The notes: a model not told the origin generated them from the sequence alone. A stretch of DNA of 64,000 nucleotides from Devosia ginsengisoli (GCF_007859655.1 NZ_CP042304.1:2916501-2980500); one strand, 5' to 3'; positions 10,183-20,971 are shown, numbered from the stretch's first letter. Made by a program: numbers and translations.

Positions 10183-12579
10183 CTAGAACTCGTTCCAGTC
10201 GGCCGAAATCGCCGCATTGCCCTGGCTGAGATAGGCCTGTGCCGCCTTGCGGACATTGGCCGGGCGGACCGGGGCGGGCGCTGCGGAAGCCCGGGCCGGA
10301 GCGGCACGCTCGCCGCCCGTATGGAACACGGCCACGATGTCATCAAGCGCGCTGGCCTGGGCCTCGGTCTGCTCGATGGCGGCATTGGTCTCTTCCACCA
10401 GTGCCGCATTGTGCTGGGTCATCTCGTCCATGGTGCGGACGGCGATATTGACCTCCTCGATGGCCGAAGCCTGCTCGCGGCTGTCCCGGGCAATGCCGTC
10501 CATCAACTGGTCATTAGCACGCGCCGCTTCCAGCATGGCCGAAAGCCGCCCCGCCGCGTCCGAAACCAGGCGCGAACCCAGTCCCACTTCCCCGGCAGAC
10601 TGCTCGATCAGCACCTTGACGTCGGCCGAAGCGCTGGCCGCCGATTGGGCGAGGCGCCGCACTTCCACGGCCACCACGGCAAAGCCCTTGCCGGCATCGC
10701 CGGCCCGGGCCGCTTCCACCGAGGCGTTGAGCGCCAGCAGGTTTGTCTGGAAGGCGATATCGTCGATCAGCCCGATAATGTTGGAAATCTTGCCCGAGCT
10801 GGTCTCGATGGCCGTCATGGCCGCATTGGCCTTTTCCATGACCTGCCCGCCTTCTTCGGCGGTGCGGGTCACCTCGGCCGCGTTGATGCTGGCATCCTTG
10901 GCGCGCTGCGCATTCTGCAGCACGGTCGAGGCCAGTTGCTCCATAGCCGCCGACGTCTCCTCGATCGTCGCCGCCTGCTTTGTGGTGCGTTCGGAGAGGT
11001 CGTTCGCACCCGACAGGATTTCCCCCGTCGCGGTCTTGAGCGTGCGCGAGGTCGAACGCAATTGCGTCACCACCTCGTTGAGCTTGTCCGCCACCGCATT
11101 GGTATCGGCCTTGAGGCGGGCAAAGGCGCCCTGATACTCGCCATCCATGCGCATGGTGAGGTCCGTATTGGCCAAAGCCGTTAGCACCCTGCCGGTCTCG
11201 CCGAGGCCCCGGTCCACCGTGGCGACGAGGCTGTTGACGCTGCTGGCCAGGCCGTTGAGCTCGGGATCGGGGAATTCGGTCTCGACCCGCTTGCTGAAAT
11301 CGCCGGCAATGGCGCAATCGACCACCTGGCCGAAGGCGCCTTGCAGGTCGCTCATCATGGAGCGACGATTCTGCTCCTCGGCCACGATGCGCGCGGCTTC
11401 CGCCTCGGTCATCTGGCTGACCTTGAGCCCGTTCTGGCGGAACACTTCCACCGCCCGTGCCATGGCGCCGATTTCGTCGCGGTTTTCGCCATAGGGCACC
11501 GCAACGTCGTAATTGCCTTCGGCCAGCCCATCCATGATGCCCGTCATCCTGCGGATCGGCCTGGCCAGCACGCCGGCACCGAACCAGACCAGCGCCAGCA
11601 CCGCCACCAGCAGCGCTGCAGAGGCTGCCAGGGCCATGTTGCGCATCTGGTCGACACCGGCAAAGATCGTTGCCGCCGGCACATCCATCAGCATGGTCCA
11701 CTGGTCGGTCACCCCGTCGAACGACAGTTGCGTCGCAATGACGAACTGCTGCGTGCCGGTGGCATCGGCATAGTAGAGGCCCTTTTGCAGCAGGGCCGGA
11801 TCCAGCAGCGCACCGGCAACATCGGGTGCCACCTTGGTGCCGACAAGCGCCGGGTCAGGGCTGGCAATCCACTGGCCGTCGCTGCTGACCAGCGACACAT
11901 TGCCGACATCGAAGGGCCGGAGCTGGCCAATCACACCGGCAATCGTATCGAGGCCGAGATCGGCGGTGACGATACCGACCGGCTTGCCCGCCTTGTGCAC
12001 GGGAATGCTGATCGTGGTCATCAGCACATCGACGCCATTGACCGCATAGGAAAACGGTGGCGTCAGCACCGCACGATCTTCGGCCAAAGGCAGGTCATAC
12101 CAGTTTGCATTGTCCGCCGACATATCCAGCAACTCGACGACGACCTTGCCGTTCTGGTTGGTGAAATAGGGCACGAAGCGGCCGCTGGCGTCGGAATATT
12201 TATGCCCGATAAAGCCGGCATCATTGCCGTCGAGGGCGTTGGCATTGAAGGCCAGGGTCATGCCGGTCAGCGCCGGGCGGGACGCCGCAGCCGCGGTCAT
12301 CAGGCGACCGAGCTGATCGCGGTCGGCCACGCCTTCCGATATGGTTCCTTCCACTGCGGCGCTTACGCCGCGGGCCAGTGAAATAATGCCGCCCATCTGG
12401 CCCGATGCCAGCTCGCTATACTGTCCCAGCAGCGCGCGCGCCCGCGCCTCGGCTTCGTTGCCCGCCGTGCCATACATCAGCGCCGTTCCGCCGAAGACGA
12501 TGGCGCACATCGAAGCTGCAAACAACACACCTGCGCCGATCACCAGCTTCATCTGGATCGACAGGTTGGAGAATTTCAT
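10183..12579 (-). CDS. Membrane chemoreceptor with dCache-type sensor
   Basis: A 798-residue methyl-accepting chemotaxis protein. TM1 lies near residues 11-35. The periplasmic domain of about 300 residues has dCache features: [38 protein letters not shown], then [24 protein letters not shown]2 is [24 protein letters not shown], repeated HAMP-like modules and the signalling hairpin follow, and the protein ends ISADWNEF. Cache domains of this layout often bind amino acids or organic acids, but the ligand cannot be read from sequence. The start has AGGGA 7 nt before the ATG. Confidence 0.9.
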   Translation of the reverse strand: MKFSNLSIQMKLVIGAGVLFAASMCAIVFGGTALMYGTAGNEAEARARALLGQYSELASGQMGGIISLARGVSAAVEGTISEGVADRDQLGRLMTAAAASRPALTGMTLAFNANALDGNDAGFIGHKYSDASGRFVPYFTNQNGKVVVELLDMSADNANWYDLPLAEDRAVLTPPFSYAVNGVDVLMTTISIPVHKAGKPVGIVTADLGLDTIAGVIGQLRPFDVGNVSLVSSDGQWIASPDPALVGTKVAPDVAGALLDPALLQKGLYYADATGTQQFVIATQLSFDGVTDQWTMLMDVPAATIFAGVDQMRNMALAASAALLVAVLALVWFGAGVLARPIRRMTGIMDGLAEGNYDVAVPYGENRDEIGAMARAVEVFRQNGLKVSQMTEAEAARIVAEEQNRRSMMSDLQGAFGQVVDCAIAGDFSKRVETEFPDPELNGLASSVNSLVATVDRGLGETGRVLTALANTDLTMRMDGEYQGAFARLKADTNAVADKLNEVVTQLRSTSRTLKTATGEILSGANDLSERTTKQAATIEETSAAMEQLASTVLQNAQRAKDASINAAEVTRTAEEGGQVMEKANAAMTAIETSSGKISNIIGLIDDIAFQTNLLALNASVEAARAGDAGKGFAVVAVEVRRLAQSAASASADVKVLIEQSAGEVGLGSRLVSDAAGRLSAMLEAARANDQLMDGIARDSREQASAIEEVNIAVRTMDEMTQHNAALVEETNAAIEQTEAQASALDDIVAVFHTGGERAAPARASAAPAPVRPANVRKAAQAYLSQGNAAISADWNEF

Positions 12580-12858
12580 TCTGTATTCCCTACCAAGTTT
12601 GCCTCTGGCGAAGGCGGCCTATTGACCGTTTCTGGTCGTTCCACCGGCTGCAGCTATGCTTGACGGGTATCCGCACGCGTCTCGGCGCCATCCGCGCAAA
12701 GCGGATGAGCAGGTTCAGATTGCGGGGAAAGCGACGCCATATTGCTCCCGCCGTGATGTTCGCCACGGCATGCCCAAGTCAAAGTACAACTGCGTCCGCA
12801 ATCACCCTGTCAGAGCGCCCTTAAGGCCGGGTTAAGCACGATAGACTGCAGCCGGCAT

Positions 12859-12886
12859 GAAAAAGGGCGCCACAGGGCGCCCTTCG
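12859..12886 (-). terminator. Terminator of the receptor at 12910
   Basis: The arms AAGGGCGCC (12863-12871) and GGCGCCCTT (12876-12884) have a 4-nt loop. On the minus strand the stem is followed by TTTTTC. It lies 26 nt beyond the receptor stop, a standard factor-independent terminator. Confidence 0.8.
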
Positions 12887-12909
12887 CAAGTAACGGCATT
12901 GTAGAGCCG

Positions 12910-15009
12910 TCAGAACTCGGACCAGTCCTTGGCGATGGCCGCATTGCCCTGCGTGAGATAGGAGCGAGCAGCCGACCGGACCTTGTCGACCACGCCGCGC
13001 CCTTGCGTCGGCAAGCCGCGCTCCTGCGTCGGCACGCCACGCGCCGGGGCGGTAGCGGGCCGCGCCGTCTCGTCGATGGTGAAGATATCCACCACCCGGT
13101 CGAGTTCGCTGGCCTGGGCCTCGGTCTGCTCGATGGCGGCATTGGTTTCTTCCACCAAAGCGGCATTATGCTGGGTCATCTCGTCCAGGGTGCGCACGGC
13201 CACCGACACTTCATCGATGGCGGCTGCCTGTTCGCGGCTGGCCCTGGCGATAGCCTGCATCAGGGTGGCATTCTCGTCGACTGCATCCAGCATGGCCGTC
13301 AACTGCTCGGAGGCGTTGGACACCAGCTTGCTGCCGCCCTTGACCTCGTTGGCGCTCTGTTCGATCAACGCCTTGACGTCGGCCGAAGCGCTGGCCGCCG
13401 ACTGCGCCAGGCGCCGCACTTCCACCGCCACCACGGCGAAACCCTTGCCGGCATCGCCGGCCCGGGCCGCTTCCACCGACGCGTTCAGCGCCAGCAGATT
13501 GGTCTGGAAGGCGATATCGTCGATCATGCCGATAATGTTGGAAATCTTGGCCGAACTGGAGGTGATGCGTTCCATCGCCTCATTGGCCTCGGCCATGGTT
13601 TCCCCGCTCTGCGCCGCACTGTGGGATACCGACTTGGCCTTGACGTCGGCGTCTTCCGCCATGCGGGCATTGTCGGCCACGGTCGAAGCAAGCTGCTCCA
13701 TGGCAGCCGAAGTTTCCTCGATCGTCGCCGCCTGCTTGGTGGTGCGTTCGGAGAGATCATTGGCCCCGGAGAGGATTTCCCCCGTCGCGGTCTTGAGGGC
13801 ACGCGAGGTCGAGCGCAATTGCGTCACCACATCGGTCAGCTTGTCGCCCACCGCATTGGTATCGGCCTTGAGCTTGGCAAACGCGCCCTGATAATCACCC
13901 GCCATCCGCCTTGTGAGATTGGTATCGGCCAGCGCGGCCAGCACGTCGCCGGTTTCGCTGATGCCGCGATCCACCGTCTCGACCAGGTTGTTGACGCTGC
14001 CGGCCAGCGCATTGAGCTCGGGATCGGGGAATTGCGCGTGGACGCGCTTGGAGAAATCGCCGGCAATAGCGGCATCCACCACCTCGCCGAAGGCGGCCTG
14101 CAAGGCTACCATCATGTCGGTACGCTCGACCCGGCGGCGCTGCGAAGCCGCGCGCTCTTCCTCGGTCATCTGGCTGACCTTGAGCCCGTTCTCGCGGAAG
14201 ATTTCGACCGCGCGGGCCATCTCGCCGACTTCATTGCCACGGGTGATGAACGGCACTTCGGCTTCGTAATCGCCCTCGGCCACCGCCTTCATGGTCTGCG
14301 CCAGCTTCGGCACCGCCGCCATCATCAGGCGGGACATGACATAGCCCAACACGCCCAGGATCACGAGGCTCACCGCGCCCACGCCCAGCAGGATCCACAG
14401 GGTGGAGAGAATACCCGCCTCGAGCCGGGCCTTGTCCGTGCCGGCATACAGCACGCCGATCAGCCGGCTTTCCTGGTCCAGTATGGGTTGATACGCCGTA
14501 TAATAGGCGGTGCCCTGCACTGTGGCTTCGCCAAAATAGGACTTGCCTTCGACCAGCGAAGCATAGGCGGGATCGGTCTGGTCCAGCACGCCGCCCAGCA
14601 TGCGTTCACCCTCGGGCGTCAGCAGCGTGCTGCTCAGGGCGATGAGGGGTTTGTCGGCCGCCTCTGCGCCGTAGATGGTCACGTTTTCGCCGGTGAGACG
14701 AACCACCGAATCCACCAGGTCGTGATTGACGAACAGGCGCGGCATGGCCCAGGTCTTGACCGAAGCGATGCTGCCATCCTCTGCCCAGGCCACCTCGGAA
14801 CCGGGCAGCTTGCCGCCCACCACCGTCGCCGCCGTGCGCAGGTCGCCTTCCAGTTGCGCCATGGCATTGGCGCGGGTCGAGGCGCTGAGATTGACATAGG
14901 TCGCCGTCGTCACCGCCGCGATGGATACGATGATGGCGGAAATCACCAAGGTGGCGATCATCGTCGTCAACTTGATATTGCCCAGGACGTGCCCAGCGCG
15001 CTTCAGCAT
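12910..15009 (-). CDS. Membrane chemoreceptor with single-Cache-type sensor
   Basis: A 699-residue methyl-accepting chemotaxis protein. TM1 (MIATLVISAIIVSIAAVTTA) is followed by about 165 periplasmic residues that look like the Cache_3/Cache_2 type (VNHDLVDSVVRLTGENVTIY; TAYYTAYQPILDQESRLIGVLYAG). TM2 is LWILLGVGAVSLVILGVLGYV. HAMP and HAMP-like repeats lead to the signalling hairpin, and the tail is IAKDWSEF. It shares its start pattern (GNIKLTTMI) with the next receptor (GNIKMTTTI), so the two are close paralogues. Ligand unknown. Confidence 0.9.
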   Translation of the reverse strand: MLKRAGHVLGNIKLTTMIATLVISAIIVSIAAVTTATYVNLSASTRANAMAQLEGDLRTAATVVGGKLPGSEVAWAEDGSIASVKTWAMPRLFVNHDLVDSVVRLTGENVTIYGAEAADKPLIALSSTLLTPEGERMLGGVLDQTDPAYASLVEGKSYFGEATVQGTAYYTAYQPILDQESRLIGVLYAGTDKARLEAGILSTLWILLGVGAVSLVILGVLGYVMSRLMMAAVPKLAQTMKAVAEGDYEAEVPFITRGNEVGEMARAVEIFRENGLKVSQMTEEERAASQRRRVERTDMMVALQAAFGEVVDAAIAGDFSKRVHAQFPDPELNALAGSVNNLVETVDRGISETGDVLAALADTNLTRRMAGDYQGAFAKLKADTNAVGDKLTDVVTQLRSTSRALKTATGEILSGANDLSERTTKQAATIEETSAAMEQLASTVADNARMAEDADVKAKSVSHSAAQSGETMAEANEAMERITSSSAKISNIIGMIDDIAFQTNLLALNASVEAARAGDAGKGFAVVAVEVRRLAQSAASASADVKALIEQSANEVKGGSKLVSNASEQLTAMLDAVDENATLMQAIARASREQAAAIDEVSVAVRTLDEMTQHNAALVEETNAAIEQTEAQASELDRVVDIFTIDETARPATAPARGVPTQERGLPTQGRGVVDKVRSAARSYLTQGNAAIAKDWSEF

Positions 15010-15145
15010 ATCGATTTACCCCGTATCCCCGCGCGGTTCGGTGGAATCCGCCCGCGCCCCAATCGGGAAAAAATATCAGGGCAGGCTTAATCGAGTGTTT
15101 ATCGATTTGTCTGGACAAGTTGCGGTCGCGAAATATCGCGAACAA

Positions 15146-15182
15146 TAAAAACCCCGCGGAGCCTTGCGCCGCGGGGTTTTAT
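15146..15182 (-). terminator. Terminator of the receptor at 15203
   Basis: The stem AACCCCGCGG/CCGCGGGGTT is followed on the minus strand by TTTTTATT. It lies just beyond the receptor stop. T-runs on both sides mean it could act in both directions. Confidence 0.85.
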
Positions 15183-15202
15183 ACTTGCCGTCCCGTTGGA
15201 GA

Positions 15203-17278
15203 CTAGAACTCGCTCCAATCCGGCGCCACGGCAGCATTGCCATGGGTGGTCAGATTGGCGGAGGCCGCCGATAGCCGCTGCTGCAGGTCGCGGGCGCCGC
15301 CAGCGGGTGCTGCCCGATCGACTCGCGCTTTCGCCGCCTCCTGCTGGGCGATGCGGAACACATCGACAATGCGGTCGAGTTCGGTCGCCTGGGCCTCGGT
15401 CTGCTCGATGGCGGCATTGGTTTCTTCCACCAGCGCCGCATTGTGCTGGGTCATCTCGTCCATGGTGCGGACGGCGGTGGTAACTTCCTCAATGGCCGAC
15501 GCCTGTTCGCGGCTGTCATTGGCGATGGATTCGAGCAGGCCATTATTGCCCCGCGCCGCGTCCAGCATGGCCTTGAGCTTGCCGGCCGCGTCGCCCACCA
15601 GCTTGGAGCCGGAATTCACCTCGCCGGCCGACTGCTCGATCAGCACCTTGACCTCGCTCGACGCCTGCGCTGCCGACTGCGCCAGGCGCCGCACTTCCAC
15701 GGCCACCACGGCGAAGCCCTTGCCGGCATCGCCGGCCCGCGCTGCTTCCACCGAGGCGTTCAGCGCCAAGAGGTTGGTCTGGAAGGCGATGTCGTCGATC
15801 ATGCCGATAATGTTGGAAATCTTGGCCGACGATTGCGTGATGCGCTCCATCGCCGACGTCGCGGCATCCATCACCTGCCCGCCCTCTTCGGCGGTGCGCG
15901 TCACCTGCGCGGCATTGACGCTGGCATCCTTGGCGCGCTCGGCATTCTTGAGCACGGTGGTCGCCAGCTGTTCCATGGCCGCCGAGGTTTCCTCGATGGT
16001 GGCCGCCTGCTTGGTGGTGCGCTCGCTGAGATCGTTCGCGCCCGACAGAATCTCGCCCGTCGCGGTCTTCAGCGACCCCGAAGTATGGCGCAACTGGCCC
16101 ACAACCTCGGTCAGCTTGTCGGCCACTGCGTTGATATCGGATTTGAGCGTGGCGAAGGCGCCTTCATAATCGCCCTCCATGCGCTCGGTGAGATCGGTAT
16201 TGGCCATGGCCCCCAGCACATGGCCGATTTCGGTCACGCCGCGATTAAAGGTCGACACCAGATTGTTGATGCCGGCAGCCAGCCCGTTGAGCTCGGGATC
16301 GGGGAATTCCACCGCGACCTGCCGGGTGAAGTCGCCGGCCACGGCCGCGTCGACCACCTCGCCGAAGGCCGATTGCAGCTCGCTCATCATCTTCTGCCGG
16401 TTTTCCTGGTCGGCAATGATGCGCGCGGCTTCCGCCTCGGTCATCTGGCTGACGCGCAGCCCATTGGCGCGGAACACTTCCACGGCGCGCGCCATGGCGC
16501 CCACTTCATTGCCCTGTTCGGTATAGGGCACCTCGGTTTCGTAATTGCCCTCGGCAATGGCTTCCATCGAACCGGCCAGCTTGGGAATGGGCTTGGTGAT
16601 CAGGCGCGACAGCACCAGTCCCACCAGCCCCAGCGCAACAGTCACCGCGCCACCCACCATCAGGATCAGCCCGAGCACGCCATTGGCCGAAGCCTCGACA
16701 TTGGCCATGGGCGTGCCGACGAAAATGGCGCCCATGACTTCGCCGCTCATCTTTTCGATGGGCTGCAGGGCCGCGAAATAATTGACGCCGTTGATCGGCA
16801 ACTGGCCGATGAACGGCTCGGCGGCCAGCACCGCTTCATAGGCCGGGCTGGATGGGTCGAGCATCAGGTCCGCGACCCGCGTGCCATCGGCTGCCGCAAT
16901 GCTGGTGGTCTTGCCGGCCAGGATCTGGGTCGCCGGATCGAGCACGTAAATGCTCGCATCCTGCTTGGTGACGCGCGTCACCGAATCGATGATTTCGGTA
17001 TCGTAGAAGGGAGGAACCGCCCAGCTCTGGAACGCATCCATCGTCCCCTCTTCGTTCCAGTTCAGGACCGAGCCGGAAATGCGCCGCTCCAGGATCGTGG
17101 CGGCAACCGCCAGATTGGTTTCCTGCTGCACCTTGCTGTCGGCCATCGACTGGGCATGCAGGCTCATATAGATCGCGCCCGACACGACGGCGATGGAGCC
17201 GATAATGGCGATGAGAACCAGCGCCGCTATGGTCGTGGTCATCTTGATATTGCCGAAAGCAGCAAAGAGCTTGCGCAT
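15203..17278 (-). CDS. Membrane chemoreceptor with single-Cache-type sensor
   Basis: A 691-residue methyl-accepting chemotaxis protein, paralogous to the gene at 12910. TM1 (TTIAALVLIAIIGSIAVVSG) is followed by a Cache_3/Cache_2-like periplasmic domain (YDTEIIDSVTRVTKQDASIY; GVNYFAALQPIEKMSGEVMG). TM2 is a long hydrophobic run near residues 190-215. HAMP and HAMP-like repeats, the signalling hairpin and a VAPDWSEF tail complete it. The ATG at 17278 is chosen over an upstream start at 17317 because GGGGGA lies 9 nt before it and the sister receptor begins at the same point. Confidence 0.9.
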   Translation of the reverse strand: MRKLFAAFGNIKMTTTIAALVLIAIIGSIAVVSGAIYMSLHAQSMADSKVQQETNLAVAATILERRISGSVLNWNEEGTMDAFQSWAVPPFYDTEIIDSVTRVTKQDASIYVLDPATQILAGKTTSIAAADGTRVADLMLDPSSPAYEAVLAAEPFIGQLPINGVNYFAALQPIEKMSGEVMGAIFVGTPMANVEASANGVLGLILMVGGAVTVALGLVGLVLSRLITKPIPKLAGSMEAIAEGNYETEVPYTEQGNEVGAMARAVEVFRANGLRVSQMTEAEAARIIADQENRQKMMSELQSAFGEVVDAAVAGDFTRQVAVEFPDPELNGLAAGINNLVSTFNRGVTEIGHVLGAMANTDLTERMEGDYEGAFATLKSDINAVADKLTEVVGQLRHTSGSLKTATGEILSGANDLSERTTKQAATIEETSAAMEQLATTVLKNAERAKDASVNAAQVTRTAEEGGQVMDAATSAMERITQSSAKISNIIGMIDDIAFQTNLLALNASVEAARAGDAGKGFAVVAVEVRRLAQSAAQASSEVKVLIEQSAGEVNSGSKLVGDAAGKLKAMLDAARGNNGLLESIANDSREQASAIEEVTTAVRTMDEMTQHNAALVEETNAAIEQTEAQATELDRIVDVFRIAQQEAAKARVDRAAPAGGARDLQQRLSAASANLTTHGNAAVAPDWSEF

Positions 17279-17716
17279 GGCGTGTTTCCCCCAAGTGTCC
17301 CTGCGCGGCGAATTCATCGCGCACCTGTGGACCTACTGATGGGAAAAATTACGGGATAGCCGTTAATCGAAGGTTTTCCAAAAGCGCTTCGGTATCGTTT
17401 TCGAAGTCGATTTCATGGTTTCGGAGGTCGAATTCTCCGCAAAGGCCCGCGATCTGCACTGCTCGATACCCGAATGTCTGTTTTTCGCGTGGCGATTACA
17501 CCATCACGCCCGCGGCCTTCCTGATGATTGGACGGACCAGACGCGTGTCGTCCCGGTCCCTTGTCATTGCTGACGCGGAACCGGAACGACCCGGGGAATT
17601 TCATTTGCCGAAACCATAAAGGCCGAATCTTAACGGCGGGTTGCCCTTGTATGGAAGCGCCGGAAATGAACAGGGCGCCACTGGGCGCCCTTTGAAGTCG
17701 TGCTGTCCCGATCGGG
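17279..17716. other. Intergenic region between receptors, with one hairpin
   Basis: No coding frame here looks real. At 17672-17691, AGGGCGCC and GGCGCCCT with loop ACTG form a stem downstream of the receptor ending at 17717. On the minus strand it runs into GTTCATTT, a weak terminator. The rest should carry the promoter of the receptor starting at 17278. Confidence 0.55.
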
Positions 17717-20233
17717 CTAGAACTCGTTCCAGTCCTTGTCGACGGCCGCATTGCCATGGCTGAGATAGGATTTGGCCGCGGTCTTGAGCTTGTCCTGCAA
17801 GCCGCGCGCGCCGTCGGCAAATGTCCTGGCCGGTGCAGCCGGGATCTGGCGCTGCACCGGCGCCGTTTCGCCGATGGCGAAGATATCCACGATCCGGTCG
17901 AGCTCGGTGGCCTGGGCCTCCGTCTGCTCGATGGATGCGTTGATCTCCTCGACCAGCGCCGCATTGTGCTGGGTCATCTCGTCCATGGTGCGCACGGCGG
18001 TATTGACCTCGTCGATCGCCCCGGCCTGCTCGCGGCTATCCCTGGCGATGCCGTTCATCAATTCGTTCGAGGACCGCGCTGCACTCACCATGGCTTCCAG
18101 CTTGGTCGCCGCATCGAGCACCAGCTTGGAGCCGCCCTTGACCTCGCCGGCCGATTGCTCGATCAGCACCTTGACCTCGCTCGAGGCATTGGCTGCCGAC
18201 TGCGCCAGGCGACGGACTTCCACCGCCACCACGGCAAAGCCCTTGCCGGCATCGCCGGCCCGCGCTGCTTCCACCGACGCGTTCAGCGCCAGCAGGTTGG
18301 TCTGGAAAGCGATGTCGTCGATCAGCCCGATAATATTGGAAATCTTGCCCGAGGACTGGGTGATGCGCTCCATGGCCTCGGTGGCCTGGTGCATCACCTG
18401 CCCGCCCTCTTCGGCGGTACGCGTCACGGTCGAGGCGACGCCGCTGGCTTCCTTGGCGCGCTCGGCATTCTGCAGCACGGTCGAGGCGAGCTGTTCCATG
18501 GCCGCCGACGTCTCCTCGATCGTCGCCGCCTGCTTGGTGGTGCGCTCGGAAAGATCGTTGGCACCCGACAGGATTTCCCCCGTCGCTGCCTTCAGCGTGC
18601 GCGAGGTATCCTTGAGCTGGCCGACAATGTCGGTGAGCTTTTCGGCCACCGCATTGGTGTCGGCCTTGAGCTTGGCGAAGGCGCCCTGATAGTCGCCTTC
18701 CATGCGCCTGGTGAGATCGGTATCGGCCAGCGAGGCCAGCACCGAGCCGGTTTCCCCCACGCCACGATCGACAGTCGCCACCAGATTGTTGACCGAGCGG
18801 GCCAGCGTATTGAGCTCGTCATCGGGGAATTCGGCATCGACGCGCTTGGTGAAGTCGCCGGCAATGGCGGCATCCACCACCGCGCCGAAGGACCGCTGCA
18901 GGTCCTGCATCATGGCGGCGCGTTCGGCCTGGCTGCGGATGATCTGGGCGGCCTCCGCCTCAGTCATCTGCGCGACCTTGAGCCCGTTCTCGCGGAACAC
19001 TTCAACCGCGCGCGCCATGGCGCCCAGCTCGTCCTTGCCATCGGCGCCACGCACCTCGACATCGAGATCGCCATCGGCCAGCGCATCCATCGTATGGGTG
19101 AGGCGGCTGATCGGGCGGCTGATGGAGCGGGAGAAGAAATACCCGACCAAAGCTGCGAGCGCGAGCAGCGCACCGCCCACCAGCAGGATCATGTTGCGCA
19201 TATTGTTGACCGGGGCGTAGACCTCGTCCTGCGGCTGCACGGCAGCCACGGCCCAGGTGACGGCGCCAACACTGACCGGGCCGGCCCGCACCACCATGGG
19301 CGCATCGCGGTAATCCATGCTGGTCCCTTCGGCGGTCTCGCCGGCAAAGGCCTGTGCAATCACGTCGGACGTCAGGGCCGTCTGCAGCACATCAGGCGCC
19401 TCAGTACGCGGCGACTCCGTGCGCAGCAGCCCGTCCGACCCCACCACGACCACTTCACCGGTCTCACCCAGCCCCGACAGGGCCGACACCCGGGCGCTGA
19501 GCGCCTCGGTGGAAATGGCGAGCACCATGACGCCGGTATTCTCATCCTTGTCGAAAACCGGCATGGCCATGAAACTTTCGGCCGTGCCGGTCGGGCCATA
19601 GGCCGTATAGTCGACAAAGGCTGCCTGGCCGTCGGCCAGATCCTTGGCAGCGGCAAAGGCCTGGCCCAGCCCGCTGGCGGCCAGCGCGGAGTCGGTAACG
19701 ACATTGGTCGCAAAGTCGGTATTCTTGGCCACCGAATAGACCACATCGCCCGCCGCGCTGATCAGCAGCACGTCGGAATAGGCGCGTTCCTGCATCAGCG
19801 TGCGGAAGCCGGGATGATAACGCTTGTGCACCGGGTCATAGCTGGCACCCTTTGCGCCCACGCTATCGACGGCCGCCCGGTCCTCGGGGTTGGGATTGTC
19901 GGTGACATAAGCGGTCTGCAACTGCACGGCAGCGCGTTCCTTGAGCCCCATGCGCAATTCGTCCAGCGCGCGCGTCAGGTTCTTCATGGCCGTCACGGTA
20001 TCGGACCGCTGCACGAAGAGCCGCAGGTCGACCTCGGCGCTCGAATAATAGTCGCTGACCAGCGACACGGCCGTGCTGAGCGAGGCCTGCATCGACTGGT
20101 TGCGCTGGTTCTGCACCGTGCCGAGACCGATCAGATAGCTCGCCAGGCCCACGCCCGCCCCCACAAGCAGGGCAGAGCCGACCAGCACCAGTGGCAATTT
20201 CTGGGCGATCTTCAACTGCGGAAACAATTTCAT
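17717..20233 (-). CDS. Membrane chemoreceptor with dCache-type sensor
   Basis: An 838-residue methyl-accepting chemotaxis protein, first of the tandem receptor block after cheY2. TM1 (PLVLVGSALLVGAGVGLASYLI) is followed by a dCache-like domain of about 300 residues (RAYSDVLLISAAGDVVYSV; TGEVVVVGSDGLLRTESP). TM2 is MILLVGGALLALAALVGYF. HAMP, HAMP-like repeats, the signalling hairpin and VDKDWNEF follow. The sensor resembles that of the receptor at 7538. The ATG at 20233 has GAGGGAG about 11 nt upstream; an earlier start at 20314 would add an implausible leader. Confidence 0.9.
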   Translation of the reverse strand: MKLFPQLKIAQKLPLVLVGSALLVGAGVGLASYLIGLGTVQNQRNQSMQASLSTAVSLVSDYYSSAEVDLRLFVQRSDTVTAMKNLTRALDELRMGLKERAAVQLQTAYVTDNPNPEDRAAVDSVGAKGASYDPVHKRYHPGFRTLMQERAYSDVLLISAAGDVVYSVAKNTDFATNVVTDSALAASGLGQAFAAAKDLADGQAAFVDYTAYGPTGTAESFMAMPVFDKDENTGVMVLAISTEALSARVSALSGLGETGEVVVVGSDGLLRTESPRTEAPDVLQTALTSDVIAQAFAGETAEGTSMDYRDAPMVVRAGPVSVGAVTWAVAAVQPQDEVYAPVNNMRNMILLVGGALLALAALVGYFFSRSISRPISRLTHTMDALADGDLDVEVRGADGKDELGAMARAVEVFRENGLKVAQMTEAEAAQIIRSQAERAAMMQDLQRSFGAVVDAAIAGDFTKRVDAEFPDDELNTLARSVNNLVATVDRGVGETGSVLASLADTDLTRRMEGDYQGAFAKLKADTNAVAEKLTDIVGQLKDTSRTLKAATGEILSGANDLSERTTKQAATIEETSAAMEQLASTVLQNAERAKEASGVASTVTRTAEEGGQVMHQATEAMERITQSSGKISNIIGLIDDIAFQTNLLALNASVEAARAGDAGKGFAVVAVEVRRLAQSAANASSEVKVLIEQSAGEVKGGSKLVLDAATKLEAMVSAARSSNELMNGIARDSREQAGAIDEVNTAVRTMDEMTQHNAALVEEINASIEQTEAQATELDRIVDIFAIGETAPVQRQIPAAPARTFADGARGLQDKLKTAAKSYLSHGNAAVDKDWNEF

Positions 20234-20414
20234 TGGTCTTGATGCTCCCTCACGGATCGTCGCGCCTGCTTGAATAGAGCCCCGTTCGGCTCCGGCAGCG
20301 ACAATCACCCCCAACGTGAATCGATTTGTGCAAACGATATATCCAGGGGATTAACCGCTCCTTACGGATAATCACGACGTCCAGATTTCTCAAAAAGCAG
20401 TGGCGAAAAGCAGA

Positions 20415-20440
20415 ACGCCCCGACCGTCAGGTCGGGGCGT
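20415..20440 (-). terminator. Terminator downstream of cheY2
   Basis: An 11-bp perfect stem, ACGCCCCGACC and GGTCGGGGCGT, with a GTCA loop. It lies 27 nt beyond the cheY2 stop and is followed on the minus strand by TCTGCTTTT. It probably separates the core che operon from the receptor block. Confidence 0.75.
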
Positions 20441-20466
20441 CAAAATCACTACAATGACTGTGGCGA

Positions 20467-20856
20467 TCAGCTCAGCGCGCCGATAACCGCTTCGATGCGC
20501 TTCTTCATGGTCGAGGCATCGAACGGCTTGATGATGTAATTGTTGACGCCGAAGGAAATGGCTTCCTTGACCTGCTCCTTGTCCGAGCGACCTGTGGCCA
20601 TGATGAACGGCATGGCCTGGGTGCGCGGATGCTTGCGGATGACCTTGAGCAGGGTCAGCCCGTCGATATCTTCCATGTTCCAGTCGGAAATGATCAGGTC
20701 GACATTGCTCTTTTCGAGTTTGCCGAGGGCATCGCGCCCGCTCTTGGCCTCGATGATGTCCTTGAAGCCGAGTTGGGTGAGGATGTACTTGCAGATACCG
20801 CGCATGGACTGCTGGTCGTCGACAATGAGGACACTGACAGCGCTGGCTTTAGGCAT
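20467..20856 (-). CDS. cheY: Chemotaxis response regulator CheY
   Basis: A 129-residue single-domain receiver. The acidic pair is Asp13-Asp14 (IVDDQQ), the phosphorylation site is Asp58 (LIISDWNMED), the switch Thr is in MATGRSD, and the Lys is in IIKPFD. In its phosphorylated form it would bind the flagellar switch. The ATG at 20856 has an AGAAGG ribosome site; an upstream frame start at 20910 is less likely. It lies 115 nt after cheB. With a second cheY beside cheA, this matches the rhizobial two-CheY scheme in which one acts as motor regulator and the other as phosphate sink. Confidence 0.92.
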   Translation of the reverse strand: MPKASAVSVLIVDDQQSMRGICKYILTQLGFKDIIEAKSGRDALGKLEKSNVDLIISDWNMEDIDGLTLLKVIRKHPRTQAMPFIMATGRSDKEQVKEAISFGVNNYIIKPFDASTMKKRIEAVIGALS

Positions 20857-20971
20857 GATCGTATTCACCTTCTGGCGAGTAGGGTCCGAAGACCCCGTTC
20901 TTTCGAGCAAACCCTAGGCAACAAGCGTTACAAATCTCTCAATCCGTCACTTGGCATTGCGACAGAGGCCT

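Noticed and set aside
3582..20233. Repeated blocks that could suggest a CRISPR or tandem-repeat array
   Set aside because: The repeats are about 2-2.5 kb apart and are the conserved coding segments of paralogous receptors, not short repeats with spacers.
17756..20242. Very long plus-strand open frame opposite a chemoreceptor (828 codons)
   Set aside because: It is the antisense shadow of a clear receptor gene in GC-rich DNA; it is His/Arg/Gly-rich and has no recognisable motif.
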